From contig CAMWOD010000035.1 in assembly GCA_947175715.1 (NCBI GenBank), forward strand, positions 1-7,949: a DNA stretch of 7,949 nucleotides, given 5' to 3'. Below, piece by piece: positions 1 to 7,375 of the stretch. Under the pieces are notes generated by a model, which worked only from the letters and a program-made list of their open reading frames with translations, ran no database searches and had not been told where the DNA came from. A program made the translations under genes and the position numbers. The stretch is from an uncultured Porphyromonadaceae bacterium (GTDB lineage: Bacteria; Bacteroidota; Bacteroidia; Bacteroidales; Muribaculaceae). The stretch's first letter is position 1; each line of letters opens with the position of its first letter.

Positions 1-240
1 CACATCAATCTTGATGCTCGCGGCACATATTCCCTCTCAGGTAATACCATAGTTTGCAACTTTGATGATATTTCTTGGCAAGGGGGTGATACCTCCGCAA
101 GTAACTATTTCCCTGGATGGACGTACAATAAGCCTTGCACCAAAATTTTTACTATAGTGAGCCTGAACGTTGACAGCATGATACTGGAGAGAGAAGGCAA
201 GAAATACTATTTGTACAATATGCTTTCCTACAATAAGTAA
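1..240 (+). CDS. 3' end of an unidentified protein with a lipocalin-like C-terminal segment (partial)
   Basis: An open frame enters at base 1 and ends at the TAA at 238-240, giving 79 residues of a protein whose start lies outside the window. The visible part alternates short beta-strand-like stretches (GTYSLSGNTIVCNF, then KIFTIVSLNVDSMILEREG, then KKYYLYNML). The pattern 'strand, turn, I.SL..DSM.L, gKkYYLY' is typical of the last strands of small lipocalin-like beta-barrel domains in Bacteroidetes lipoproteins. The next gene, 25 bases downstream on the same strand, has a similar arrangement near its N-terminus (VVVKLTESLMILGDKWGELTFRR), so the two may be paralogous lipoproteins from one transcript. 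No catalytic residues are recognisable. The reading frame is clear; the domain assignment is inference from pattern and the function is unknown. Confidence 0.7.
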   Translation, partial: HINLDARGTYSLSGNTIVCNFDDISWQGGDTSASNYFPGWTYNKPCTKIFTIVSLNVDSMILEREGKKYYLYNMLSYNK

Positions 241-265
241 TAACGCGTCTAACTAATATAACAAC

Positions 266-1693
266 ATGAAAACATTAACAAGACTTTTAATTTTCATTCT
301 TGCTATTCCATCACTGCTATTTCTTACCAGTTGTCCACACGAACTTGAGAAGAATCCTGACGTTCCAGGATATATAGACGCCGACTTTATAGGTGTATGG
401 AAGTGCATAGATGATTCCGAAATATACTACTTGCTATTGGATCCATATGGAGCAGGCAAATGGGTTAACGAGGACCTCGACGATGATGAGATCACCTCAA
501 CCTCAATAGATTGGTATTATAATGATGGCTCACTAACCGTCAGGTTTCCTAAATTCACCGAGAAATATGTTGTGGTAAAGCTTACCGAAAGCCTAATGAT
601 ACTCGGCGACAAATGGGGCGAATTAACATTTAGAAGAATCAAGGCATCTGATATACCCGAATATAAACCTGGTGGTGACGATCCCAATGATCCTGACAGT
701 CCTAACGACAATCCAAATGATGACAAAACCGATGGCCAAATTAAGACAGTATCAGCTGAGCCAAGTGCTTTTAGTGCAGTAGTCTCTGGCATATATAGCG
801 GCAAAACGGCTCCCGACTATGTAGGAGTTCAATATAGTTACTATAAAGACTTCCCTGAATCGCAATCCGCTACACGTAGCATTGAAGGACGACTTGGTGA
901 ATATCAAGTGAAAGCGACAGGCATTGTTGACCAAGTGAAAGTCTATTATCGCGCTTATGCGGTAATAGGAGACCAATACATCTACGGAGAAACGAAAAGT
1001 TTCCAAACCCCTCAGGGTACTTACACATTAAATGGTACAACATATAAGTTTATTAAAGTTACCGGATTAGCGACTGGCAGTTTCAGTATGATGCAGACAG
1101 AATTACCAGCAGATGCTGATATTACGATCGATGGCACTGAAATCAACTGTATTGATTATTACAAAAAAAATGGATATGTTGAGGCAGGAGAAATACAAGG
1201 ATTTTTATGTGAAAGTTGTGAGGGTGTAACTCCATTATTGCGGTACCCTTCACGCGAGGAGTGGTTGTTTGCTTTCTCGGGGGGATCTCTTAGCAATGGC
1301 TATAAATATAGCGGCAGTAACGATATTGGTGAGGTGGCATGGTATTCAGCCAACTCCAATGACCACGCAAGAGAACCTGGGCAAAAGAAATCAAACGAAC
1401 TTGGATTCTACGACATGAGCGGTAATTATGCCGAACTTTGTTCAAGTTACAGTGAGGAAATACTCGAAAGTTTTAAAGAAAAAGGAATTAAAAAATTTGT
1501 ACTTTCCGTAAGAAGTATGTCAGCCCAAAATTTTTATCAATTATGGTACAACGCAGCTGCTTATGGTGGCTGCTGGTCTTCTTCAGCTTCCGACTGTCAA
1601 AGTTTCTCCACCGTCAGTGGCTTTGACCCCAAAACTAATAGATTTAACTGTAATAAGTTTGCTGTAAGATTAGCCTATTCGCGACCTGACTAA
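266..1693 (+). CDS. Lipoprotein with lipocalin-like, FN3-like and FGE/SUMF1-like domains
   Basis: Complete 475-residue protein, ATG at 266 in an A-rich context. A hydrophobic signal peptide ends in the lipobox LTSC, so Cys23 is the predicted lipidated residue and the protein should be anchored in the cell envelope. Residues about 38-125 look lipocalin-like. Residues 134-157 are a Gly/Asp/Pro/Asn linker, and about 160-248 form an FN3-like beta segment (VKVYYRAYAVIGDQYIYGETKSF). Residues about 250-472 match the FGE/SUMF1 fold: RYPSREEW (326-333), FSGG (337-340), EVAWYSANSN (356-365), ELGFYDMSGN (378-387), YGGCWSSS (433-440) and FAVRLA (465-470). Aligned by eye on human SUMF1 (GGSYMC...C), the first active-site Cys falls on Ser439 and the second on Cys444. 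The N-terminal half of the FGE domain is also shortened. Formylglycine formation is therefore unlikely; ligand or partner binding at the surface is the better guess. The closing segment (CWSSS ... F.VR) also recalls the 'Fibrobacter succinogenes major paralogous' domain. No partner gene is visible in the window. Confidence 0.85.
   Translation: MKTLTRLLIFILAIPSLLFLTSCPHELEKNPDVPGYIDADFIGVWKCIDDSEIYYLLLDPYGAGKWVNEDLDDDEITSTSIDWYYNDGSLTVRFPKFTEKYVVVKLTESLMILGDKWGELTFRRIKASDIPEYKPGGDDPNDPDSPNDNPNDDKTDGQIKTVSAEPSAFSAVVSGIYSGKTAPDYVGVQYSYYKDFPESQSATRSIEGRLGEYQVKATGIVDQVKVYYRAYAVIGDQYIYGETKSFQTPQGTYTLNGTTYKFIKVTGLATGSFSMMQTELPADADITIDGTEINCIDYYKKNGYVEAGEIQGFLCESCEGVTPLLRYPSREEWLFAFSGGSLSNGYKYSGSNDIGEVAWYSANSNDHAREPGQKKSNELGFYDMSGNYAELCSSYSEEILESFKEKGIKKFVLSVRSMSAQNFYQLWYNAAAYGGCWSSSASDCQSFSTVSGFDPKTNRFNCNKFAVRLAYSRPD
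683..724 (+). repeat. Degenerate Pro-Asn-Asp repeat in the lipoprotein linker
   Basis: Codons for residues 140-153 spell irregular PND/PDS units (PNDPDSPNDNPNDD), with DNA units of 9-12 bases that differ at third positions. It is a flexible acidic linker between the lipocalin-like and FN3-like parts. The silent differences argue against recent slippage. Confidence 0.5.
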
Positions 1694-1738
1694 TGAGAAT
1701 ATTTGTAGATGTGACTGTATAAGTCTTAGACGAAAAGA

Positions 1739-1770
1739 AGCCGACTTGAACATATGATTTCAAGTCGGCT
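1739..1770. terminator. Bidirectional rho-independent terminator between convergent genes
   Basis: A perfect 12-bp inverted repeat (AGCCGACTTGAA at 1739-1750, TTCAAGTCGGCT at 1759-1770) encloses an 8-base loop. On the + strand it is followed by a T-run (1770-1774) and on the - strand by TTCTTTT. It lies 45 bases after the stop of the lipoprotein gene and 20 bases after the stop of trxB, so it can end transcription from both sides. Confidence 0.92.
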
Positions 1771-1790
1771 TTTTATTATGCTGCAAGGAG

Positions 1791-2738
1791 TTAGTGGATG
1801 TTGTTGTCGATGATGTAGCGCTCGGCGTCCATGGCGGCGCGGCATCCCATGCCGGCGGCCGATATGGCCTGGCGGTAGTGCGGGTCGGCCACGTCACCGG
1901 CGGCAAATACGCCCGACACGTTGGTTGCCGTACTTGTGTTTGGAAGCATGATGTAACCCTGCTCGTCGATATTGATAAATGGCTTGAACACGTCGGTGTT
2001 GGGATGATGCCCTATGGCGAGGAAGAAACCATCGATCGGCAGCTCGTAGTGACGCTCTTCGGATGTGCCCAGATTTTCCACAAGGCGTGCGCCCTCCACT
2101 ACCTCTTCGCCATAAAGGCCCTCGGTGTTGGTGTTGTAGAGTATCTTGATGTTGTCGCGGGTCGATACCTTATGTTGCATGGCTTTAGATGCGCGGAGCA
2201 CATTGCGGCGCACAATGAGATATACCTGCTTGGCGAGGCCGCTGAGATATACAGCCTCCTCGCATGCGGTGTCGCCTCCACCTACCACAGCCACAGTGCG
2301 GCCGCGGTAGAAGAAGCCGTCGCATGTAGCACATGCCGATACGCCGAGACCTGCATATTTCTTCTCATCGTCAAGCCCAAGATATTTCGCAGTGGCACCG
2401 GTGGCAATAATCACGGTGTCGGCTGTGACAATCTCATGGTTATCGATAATCAGTTCAAATGGGCGTTGATTGAAATCGACCGAAGTCACTACGCCCGAGC
2501 GTATGTCGGCTCCTACGTTGCTGGCCTGTTCGCTCATGTTGTCCATGAGTTGCTGGCCGGTGATGCCGTTGGGAAATCCAGGGAAGTTTTCTATTTCTGT
2601 GGTGGTAGTGAGCTGTCCACCTGGCTGCAGGCCATGATAAAGGATGGGCTTGAGGTTGGCTCGGGCGGCATATATCGCCGCAGTGTAGCCCGCTGGGCCT
2701 GAGCCTATGATAAGGCATTTGGTGTGATTTGTTTCCAT
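1791..2738 (-). CDS. trxB: Thioredoxin reductase (NADPH, FAD-dependent)
   Basis: The 315-residue product has the usual length for low-molecular-weight bacterial thioredoxin reductase, which passes electrons from NADPH through FAD and a redox disulfide to thioredoxin in the cytoplasm. The FAD-binding glycine motif GSGPAG is at 12-17 and the redox-active pair is C136-A-T-C139, followed by DG. The NADPH-binding glycine motif GGGDTA is at 153-158. VRRNVLRAS (176-184) corresponds to the arginine-containing segment that contacts the NADPH 2'-phosphate. The second FAD motif GVFAAGDVAD is at 276-285, followed by YRQAISAAGMG. All key residues are present. The ATG at 2738 gives a natural N-terminus a few residues before the Rossmann fold. 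It is the last gene of the minus-strand block, 27 bases after the lolA-like gene, and ends just before the shared terminator. Confidence 0.97.
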   Translation of the reverse strand: METNHTKCLIIGSGPAGYTAAIYAARANLKPILYHGLQPGGQLTTTTEIENFPGFPNGITGQQLMDNMSEQASNVGADIRSGVVTSVDFNQRPFELIIDNHEIVTADTVIIATGATAKYLGLDDEKKYAGLGVSACATCDGFFYRGRTVAVVGGGDTACEEAVYLSGLAKQVYLIVRRNVLRASKAMQHKVSTRDNIKILYNTNTEGLYGEEVVEGARLVENLGTSEERHYELPIDGFFLAIGHHPNTDVFKPFINIDEQGYIMLPNTSTATNVSGVFAAGDVADPHYRQAISAAGMGCRAAMDAERYIIDNNIH

Positions 2739-2765
2739 ATATACTTGATTTTGGGTTTAAACAAT

Positions 2766-3377
2766 TTAGCGTAAGTCGACAAATTCGGTTGTAGGGTAAT
2801 CCTTGGCCGCTGGAGAGAATCTGGAAGCGGCCACTTTAGCTCCCTCCTTGATGTTGGAGATTTTTACTGTGGCTGTGCCCATTGAGCGGGTGTCGAGCAC
2901 TACCTTCACAGGGAGATAGGTGGTAGAGTTAAACGTAATCACCAGTTTATTGAAGTCGGAATGCTTGTCGATCGGTATGAGCTGAACCACATAGGTCGAT
3001 GCATCCGACTTGAGTAGCCGCGCATTGTACCACTTCTGGAATGAGCTAATTATCTTAAACGGGTTGATCTGTGTGATCTCCTCGGCTGTAGGGGTTGATA
3101 TATTGATTTCGTCAACTTCGGGATTATATACCCACTGGGTTTTGCCGTCGTACCACACCGACTGGGCTCCACTGCTGGTCAGTGCAAACTTTTCGCCCGA
3201 CATAAGTATCTTGGCCGATGTAGCTCCTTGCTGCCCAGCGATATTCAGGTCGGCAGTAAGTGATGGCATCGAGCGCAACTTCTGCGCCGACCGCTGTAGC
3301 ACTTGCGACGCCGTAGTGGCCGCTTGCATCGTTACAGCCGCGAAGAGCATCATTATCAGAGTAAGTGTATGTTTCAT
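2766..3377 (-). CDS. lolA: LolA-like outer-membrane lipoprotein carrier protein, periplasmic
   Basis: From the ATG at 3377 the product is 203 residues. It begins with a signal peptide (KH, then a hydrophobic core LTLIMMLFAAVT) and a likely signal peptidase I cut after MQA at residue 19. The mature part matches LolA-like carriers: an N-terminal helix (ASQVLQRSAQKLRSMPSLTADLNI), then strands with WYDGKTQWVYNP (75-86) and NPFKIISSF (105-113). It closes with strands ending in SRFSPAAKDYP and the terminal TEFVDLR. LolA shuttles lipoproteins through the periplasm to the outer membrane. A longer frame could begin at a TTG at 3425 overlapping the ftsK stop, but it would put 16 residues, several charged or polar, before the signal peptide, so the ATG is preferred. 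The gene starts 44 bases after ftsK. Which lipoproteins it serves cannot be told from the sequence. Confidence 0.9.
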   Translation of the reverse strand: MKHTLTLIMMLFAAVTMQAATTASQVLQRSAQKLRSMPSLTADLNIAGQQGATSAKILMSGEKFALTSSGAQSVWYDGKTQWVYNPEVDEINISTPTAEEITQINPFKIISSFQKWYNARLLKSDASTYVVQLIPIDKHSDFNKLVITFNSTTYLPVKVVLDTRSMGTATVKISNIKEGAKVAASRFSPAAKDYPTTEFVDLR

Positions 3378-3421
3378 AATACTAAAAACGTGAAAAAGCA
3401 GGTTATTGTTGTGCCGCCGGG

Positions 3422-6010
3422 TCAATATCCGTTACCTGCCATAGAATCGAGTATACGGTCGAGTGCGGGCATATCCACAAGTATATTGCGCGGCTTCCCT
3501 CCAAGCGACGGACCGACAATACCAGCAGCCTCGAGCTGATCCATAATCTTTCCGGCGCGGTTGTAGCCTATCGAATATCGGCGCTGCAGCGATGATGTGG
3601 AGGCTTGACCGGTCTGCACCACAATGCGGGCGCACTCCTCGAAGAGCGAGTCGGTGTCGGTAACGCCGTTCATGCCACCCGATCCATCGTTTTCGGGGGT
3701 AAACTCAGGTAATATATAAGCCGTTGGGAATCCTGCCTGCGCATCGATCCAGTCGCAAATGGCATTGACCTCGGGAGTATCGATGAATGCACATTGCACT
3801 CGCGTGAGCTCGCCGTTAATGCTGAACAGCATATCGCCGCGGCCTATAAGCTGATTGGCACCGGTGCGGTCGAGAATAGTCTTGGAGTCAACCATCTGCG
3901 ACACGCGGAAGGCTATACGTCCTGGGAAGTTGGCCTTGATGATACCTGTGATCACGTTGGTCGATGGGCGCTGTGTGGCGATGATCATATGCATTCCCAC
4001 CGCACGCGCCTTCTGAGCGATACGGGCTATAGGGGTCTCCACCTCCTTGCCTGCGGTCATAATCAAGTCGGCAAACTCATCGACAATCACCACTATATAT
4101 GGCAGATAGCGGTGCCCCTTCTCGGGGTTTAGCACCTTGGTGGTGAATTTAGCGTTGTATTCGCTCACCGAGCGCACCCCGGCGGCTCGGAGCAGCTGAT
4201 AGCGCTGATCCATCTCTATGCAGAGCGAGTTGAGGGTGGTGACCACCTTCGACGAATCGGTGATGATGGCATCCTCCTCGTCGGGGAGCTTAGCGAGGTA
4301 GTGACGCTCCAGCCGTGAGTAAAGCGAAAACTCTACCATCTTGGGGTCGATAAGCACAAATTTCAGTTCCGATGGGTGCTTCTTGTATAGCAATGAAGCA
4401 ATTATTGCGTTAAGGCCCACCGACTTACCCTGTCCGGTGGCTCCTGCCACAAGCAGGTGGGGCATCTTGGTGAGGTCGGCTATGAACACATCGCCCGATA
4501 TGGTGGCTCCCATGGCCATCGGCAGTGCGTATTTGCACTCCTGGAAGCGTTTTGACTCGAGGATAGCGCGCATCGACACCGTCTGAGGGTCGCGGTTGGG
4601 CACCTCGATACCTATAGTACGCTTATCGGGGATGGGTATGATGCGAATTCCTTTAGCACCGAGTTTCAGCGCTATATCATCTTCAAGGCGCTTGATCTTG
4701 GCGATGCGCTCACCCTCGGAGGGCACAATCTCATATAGCGTGATTGTGGGGCCAACTGTAGCGTCGATGCGCTGAATCGAAATCTGATATTCGGCGAGTG
4801 TCTGAGTGATACGTTCCTTATTGGCCTCCTGCTCTTTCTCGTCGCTATTGGAGGTAGATGGGCGATCGATCAGCAGATCGAGTGTGGGGAATTTGAATAG
4901 CGACAACTCGGCTCTGTGGTCGTATTGCCCATCGTCAACCTTAATATCCTGCGCTTTCTCGATCGTAGAGTAAGTTACGGTAAATGTGGTGTCGTCCCCC
5001 TCCTTGGCCGACTCCTTCTCCAGTTCGTCGGTATTCGGGTCGGTGGATTCATTCACGGCGTATGGGTCGGCCTGGGTGGCATCCTCGGCAGGGATTTCCT
5101 CAAACTCCGATTCTTTTTCTTTTTCGAATTTCAGAGTGCGGTCGGCCATCTCGGCTGTGTGTTTCTCCTGAGGCTTATCATCCTCGAGAGCGCTGCTTGC
5201 CATAGCCGCGTTGACCTTGGCATCCTTGGCCTCACGGGCCTCTTGCTGCAGACGTCGGCGCTCGCGGCGTATAGCCACACGCTCGCGATAAGCCATGTAC
5301 AGTCGCATCAGGTCGTTGAGATACACGTAAGCCACAATTCCCACCACCGCAGCGAGCACTATGATGCGTCCGAACAAGCCTAAGTGGCTCGTAAGGTAGA
5401 GATTGAAGAACATGCCATGTAGACCGCCCAATGGGAATGGATGTGTGATGCCACCCAGCAATATCGACACCCCGATGGCAAGCACCAGCGAGCGGAATGT
5501 GAACGACCAGAAACTTACTTTCTTCACCCTCACCAAGGCCAAACCAAGGAGCAGCACATAGAATATGAGCACAAAACCGCCCAGACCGAGCCAGTCGTGT
5601 ATCAAGGTGTTGCCCATGAATGCGCCAACAGCACCACCCATATTCTTCACCTCAGAGGGAGTTTTGGCTATATCGTCAATTGTGTTGTTGGTTACAAGGC
5701 TTTGGTCGGCAGCTCCGTAGCTGATATAGGATATCGACGACACCAATGCAAATACGGCCGAGAGCATGAGTATCACACCCAACACGCCATGCACCCTGCG
5801 GTCAAGCAGCATGCGCACCAACCAGGGTTTAGCCTCGTCGGTGTGACGCACGGCCCCCTTCGAGCGCCGTTGCGGCCTGCGGGTATCGTCAGCGGCGGCA
5901 TTGCTGCGTCGCTGCTTAGGCACATAGGGCTCAGGCTGAGGCTCCGATGGGTCAGTCATGTTGGGGTGTTCAGTGCTTTGTGTATAGTCAGGGTCGTAAT
6001 ATTTTGCCAT
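3422..6010 (-). CDS. ftsK: FtsK/SpoIIIE-family DNA translocase
   Basis: The 862-residue protein is a septum-anchored ATPase that pumps chromosomal DNA through the closing division site and supports dimer resolution. A basic, proline-containing cytoplasmic leader (1-62) precedes four predicted membrane segments at about 73-94, 141-162, 169-189 and 214-234. A charged linker follows (about 240-395), rich in Arg/Glu/Ala at first and then acidic. The motor carries Walker A GATGQGKS (523-530), Walker B IVVIVDEFADL (639-649, with D644/E645), IATQRPS (677-683) and FRVSQMVDSKTILD (701-714). A C-terminal winged-helix gamma domain (about 785-846; SLQRRYSIGYNRAGKIMDQLE) is the part that reads polar DNA motifs and activates XerCD in other bacteria. 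All core motifs are intact. The linker is short compared with E. coli FtsK. The gene lies 36 bases after rpe. Confidence 0.97.
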   Translation of the reverse strand: MAKYYDPDYTQSTEHPNMTDPSEPQPEPYVPKQRRSNAAADDTRRPQRRSKGAVRHTDEAKPWLVRMLLDRRVHGVLGVILMLSAVFALVSSISYISYGAADQSLVTNNTIDDIAKTPSEVKNMGGAVGAFMGNTLIHDWLGLGGFVLIFYVLLLGLALVRVKKVSFWSFTFRSLVLAIGVSILLGGITHPFPLGGLHGMFFNLYLTSHLGLFGRIIVLAAVVGIVAYVYLNDLMRLYMAYRERVAIRRERRRLQQEAREAKDAKVNAAMASSALEDDKPQEKHTAEMADRTLKFEKEKESEFEEIPAEDATQADPYAVNESTDPNTDELEKESAKEGDDTTFTVTYSTIEKAQDIKVDDGQYDHRAELSLFKFPTLDLLIDRPSTSNSDEKEQEANKERITQTLAEYQISIQRIDATVGPTITLYEIVPSEGERIAKIKRLEDDIALKLGAKGIRIIPIPDKRTIGIEVPNRDPQTVSMRAILESKRFQECKYALPMAMGATISGDVFIADLTKMPHLLVAGATGQGKSVGLNAIIASLLYKKHPSELKFVLIDPKMVEFSLYSRLERHYLAKLPDEEDAIITDSSKVVTTLNSLCIEMDQRYQLLRAAGVRSVSEYNAKFTTKVLNPEKGHRYLPYIVVIVDEFADLIMTAGKEVETPIARIAQKARAVGMHMIIATQRPSTNVITGIIKANFPGRIAFRVSQMVDSKTILDRTGANQLIGRGDMLFSINGELTRVQCAFIDTPEVNAICDWIDAQAGFPTAYILPEFTPENDGSGGMNGVTDTDSLFEECARIVVQTGQASTSSLQRRYSIGYNRAGKIMDQLEAAGIVGPSLGGKPRNILVDMPALDRILDSMAGNGY

Positions 6011-6046
6011 ATAGGATTGTGGGATTAAAGCCTCAGTAAGTGTTAA

Positions 6047-6691
6047 TTATAGATTCTTGAGCGACGAGATGGCACCGATGGGATCAGGCGACTTAAACAC
6101 ATAGTTGCCCGCCACCAGCACATCGGCGCCGGTCTGGGCAAGCAGAGCGCCTGTGCGCTCGTTGACTCCACCGTCGACCTCAATCAAAGCCTTCGACGAC
6201 GATGAGTCAATAAGCTGTCGGAGCTGTCGCACCTTCTTGAGCGTGTTTTCGATAAATGATTGACCGCCAAACCCAGGGTTTACCGACATCAGCAGTACCA
6301 TGTCGACCTCCTCAATGATATCCTCGAGCAATACCACCGGCGTGGCGGGATTGATAGTAACCGCCGCTTTCATCCCTGCGGTCTTGATAGCCTGCACTGT
6401 GCGGTGCAGATGGATGCAGGCCTCCTGATGCACATTCATTATCGCCGCCCCACAGTCGCGCGTCTGGCTCACATAGTTCTGTGGGTTGACTATCATCAGG
6501 TGCACGTCGAGCGGCTTGCTGGTAAGCTCGCTTACGGCCTTGATCACTGGGAAGCCGAATGATATATTGGGCACGAACACGCCATCCATCACATCGCAAT
6601 GAATCCAATCGGCGGTCGAACGGTTGAGCATGTCCACATCCTCGCCCAGTCGGGCGAAGTTGGCTGAGAGCAACGAGGGTGAGACTATCAT
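6047..6691 (-). CDS. rpe: Ribulose-phosphate 3-epimerase
   Basis: The 214-residue (beta/alpha)8 barrel interconverts ribulose 5-phosphate and xylulose 5-phosphate in the pentose phosphate pathway. Visible motifs are SPSLLSAN at 4-11, HCDVMDGVFVPN at 31-42 and DVHLMI at 62-67. They continue with NVHQEA at 86-91, NPATP at 114-118, MSVNPGFGGQSF at 135-146 and EVDGGVN at 171-177. By family knowledge, His31, Asp33, His64 and Asp173 bind the metal, and Asp33 and Asp173 act as the acid/base pair; all four are present. GFGGQ and the segment ending AGNYVF (194-199) form the phosphate-binding loops. The start at 6691 gives the standard family N-terminus. Only 12 bases separate it from the upstream dedA-family gene, so the two are probably cotranscribed; a metabolic link to ftsK is not implied. 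Confidence 0.97.
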   Translation of the reverse strand: MIVSPSLLSANFARLGEDVDMLNRSTADWIHCDVMDGVFVPNISFGFPVIKAVSELTSKPLDVHLMIVNPQNYVSQTRDCGAAIMNVHQEACIHLHRTVQAIKTAGMKAAVTINPATPVVLLEDIIEEVDMVLLMSVNPGFGGQSFIENTLKKVRQLRQLIDSSSSKALIEVDGGVNERTGALLAQTGADVLVAGNYVFKSPDPIGAISSLKNL

Positions 6692-6703
6692 GGAGCAGAG
6701 AGT

Positions 6704-7375
6704 TTATTTTGAGTTATTTTTCTTGGAAAAGGCCTTGTAGAGTATATATGCCACACATAGCACACCCAGGACGAGACCGGCGTATGTGAGATAGCTATTG
6801 TAGCTCTCCACCTGCTTGAACAGATCGTTGAGGCTCACCGTGCGGGCGAGCCACCACCCCAGCAAGGCGAGAATACAGTTCCACACCAGCGCCCCAAGTG
6901 CCGTGAAAAGTGAGAAAACACTGACATTCATGCGTGCCAGTCCGGCAGGTATCGATATGAGTTGGCGCACAGCCGGAATGAGTCGCCCCACAAAGGTCGA
7001 CACCGCTCCATGCTTATCGAAATATGCCTCAGCATGCTCCACCTTGGCCTGGTCGATAAGGCAAGCGTGCCCCAGGCGTGAGTTGGCAAACTTATATACC
7101 AGCGGCCTTCCTATCCACACCGACAGGTAGTAATTGATCAGCGCGCCTGTTAATGCTCCCGCAGTAGCCACAAGCACCACCACATATATGTTCATCGGGT
7201 TTCCATCCTGACAAGCGAGATAGGCCGCCGGAGGCACCACCACTTCCGATGGAAAAGGTATAAACGAGCTTTCGATGACCATAAAGAGAAACACAAACAG
7301 GTAGCTTGCGTGATCAACGAAGAACTGAAACAGGGCCGCGGCATCAAAAATGCCAAGAGTTATCATGTCGAGCAT
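6704..7375 (-). CDS. DedA-family integral membrane protein (VTT/SNARE-associated domain)
   Basis: From the ATG at 7375 the protein has 223 residues. A GTG one codon earlier and an ATG at 7366 are alternative starts that change only the extreme N-terminus. Family features are the ESSFIPFPSE stretch (35-44) in a re-entrant/membrane region, the glycine-rich GALTGALINYYLS (73-85), and the signature FVGRLIPAVRQLISIPAGLARM (starting at 128) with its conserved Arg and Pro residues. Hydrophobic segments lie at about 22-55, 63-88, 150-177 and 195-215, followed by a basic C-terminus. Members of this family act in membrane homeostasis, and several are implicated in polyprenyl-phosphate or phospholipid recycling across the inner membrane. 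The substrate cannot be fixed here. It is the first gene of the minus-strand block, with a Bacteroidetes-type promoter box just upstream. Confidence 0.93.
   Translation of the reverse strand: MLDMITLGIFDAAALFQFFVDHASYLFVFLFMVIESSFIPFPSEVVVPPAAYLACQDGNPMNIYVVVLVATAGALTGALINYYLSVWIGRPLVYKFANSRLGHACLIDQAKVEHAEAYFDKHGAVSTFVGRLIPAVRQLISIPAGLARMNVSVFSLFTALGALVWNCILALLGWWLARTVSLNDLFKQVESYNSYLTYAGLVLGVLCVAYILYKAFSKKNNSK

Noticed and set aside
266..1693. Active formylglycine-generating enzyme / sulfatase maturation factor
   Set aside because: The first catalytic Cys position is Ser439, the domain is shortened, and no sulfatase gene is visible nearby.
266..1693. Target protein of a diversity-generating retroelement
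   Set aside because: The C-type-lectin-like FGE fold made this worth considering, but there is no reverse transcriptase, no adenine-specific repeat pair and no template region in the window.
1794..2702. Long + strand open frame (302 codons) antisense to trxB
   Set aside because: It lies wholly opposite an unmistakable trxB with all motifs intact. Its translation is rich in His, Cys and Val without any domain pattern, as expected from the complement of GC-biased codons.
5441..6028. + strand open frame (195 codons) antisense to the N-terminal part of ftsK
   Set aside because: Its product is rich in His, Tyr, Arg and Gln without a recognisable fold, and the opposite strand encodes the FtsK membrane domain in the expected place.
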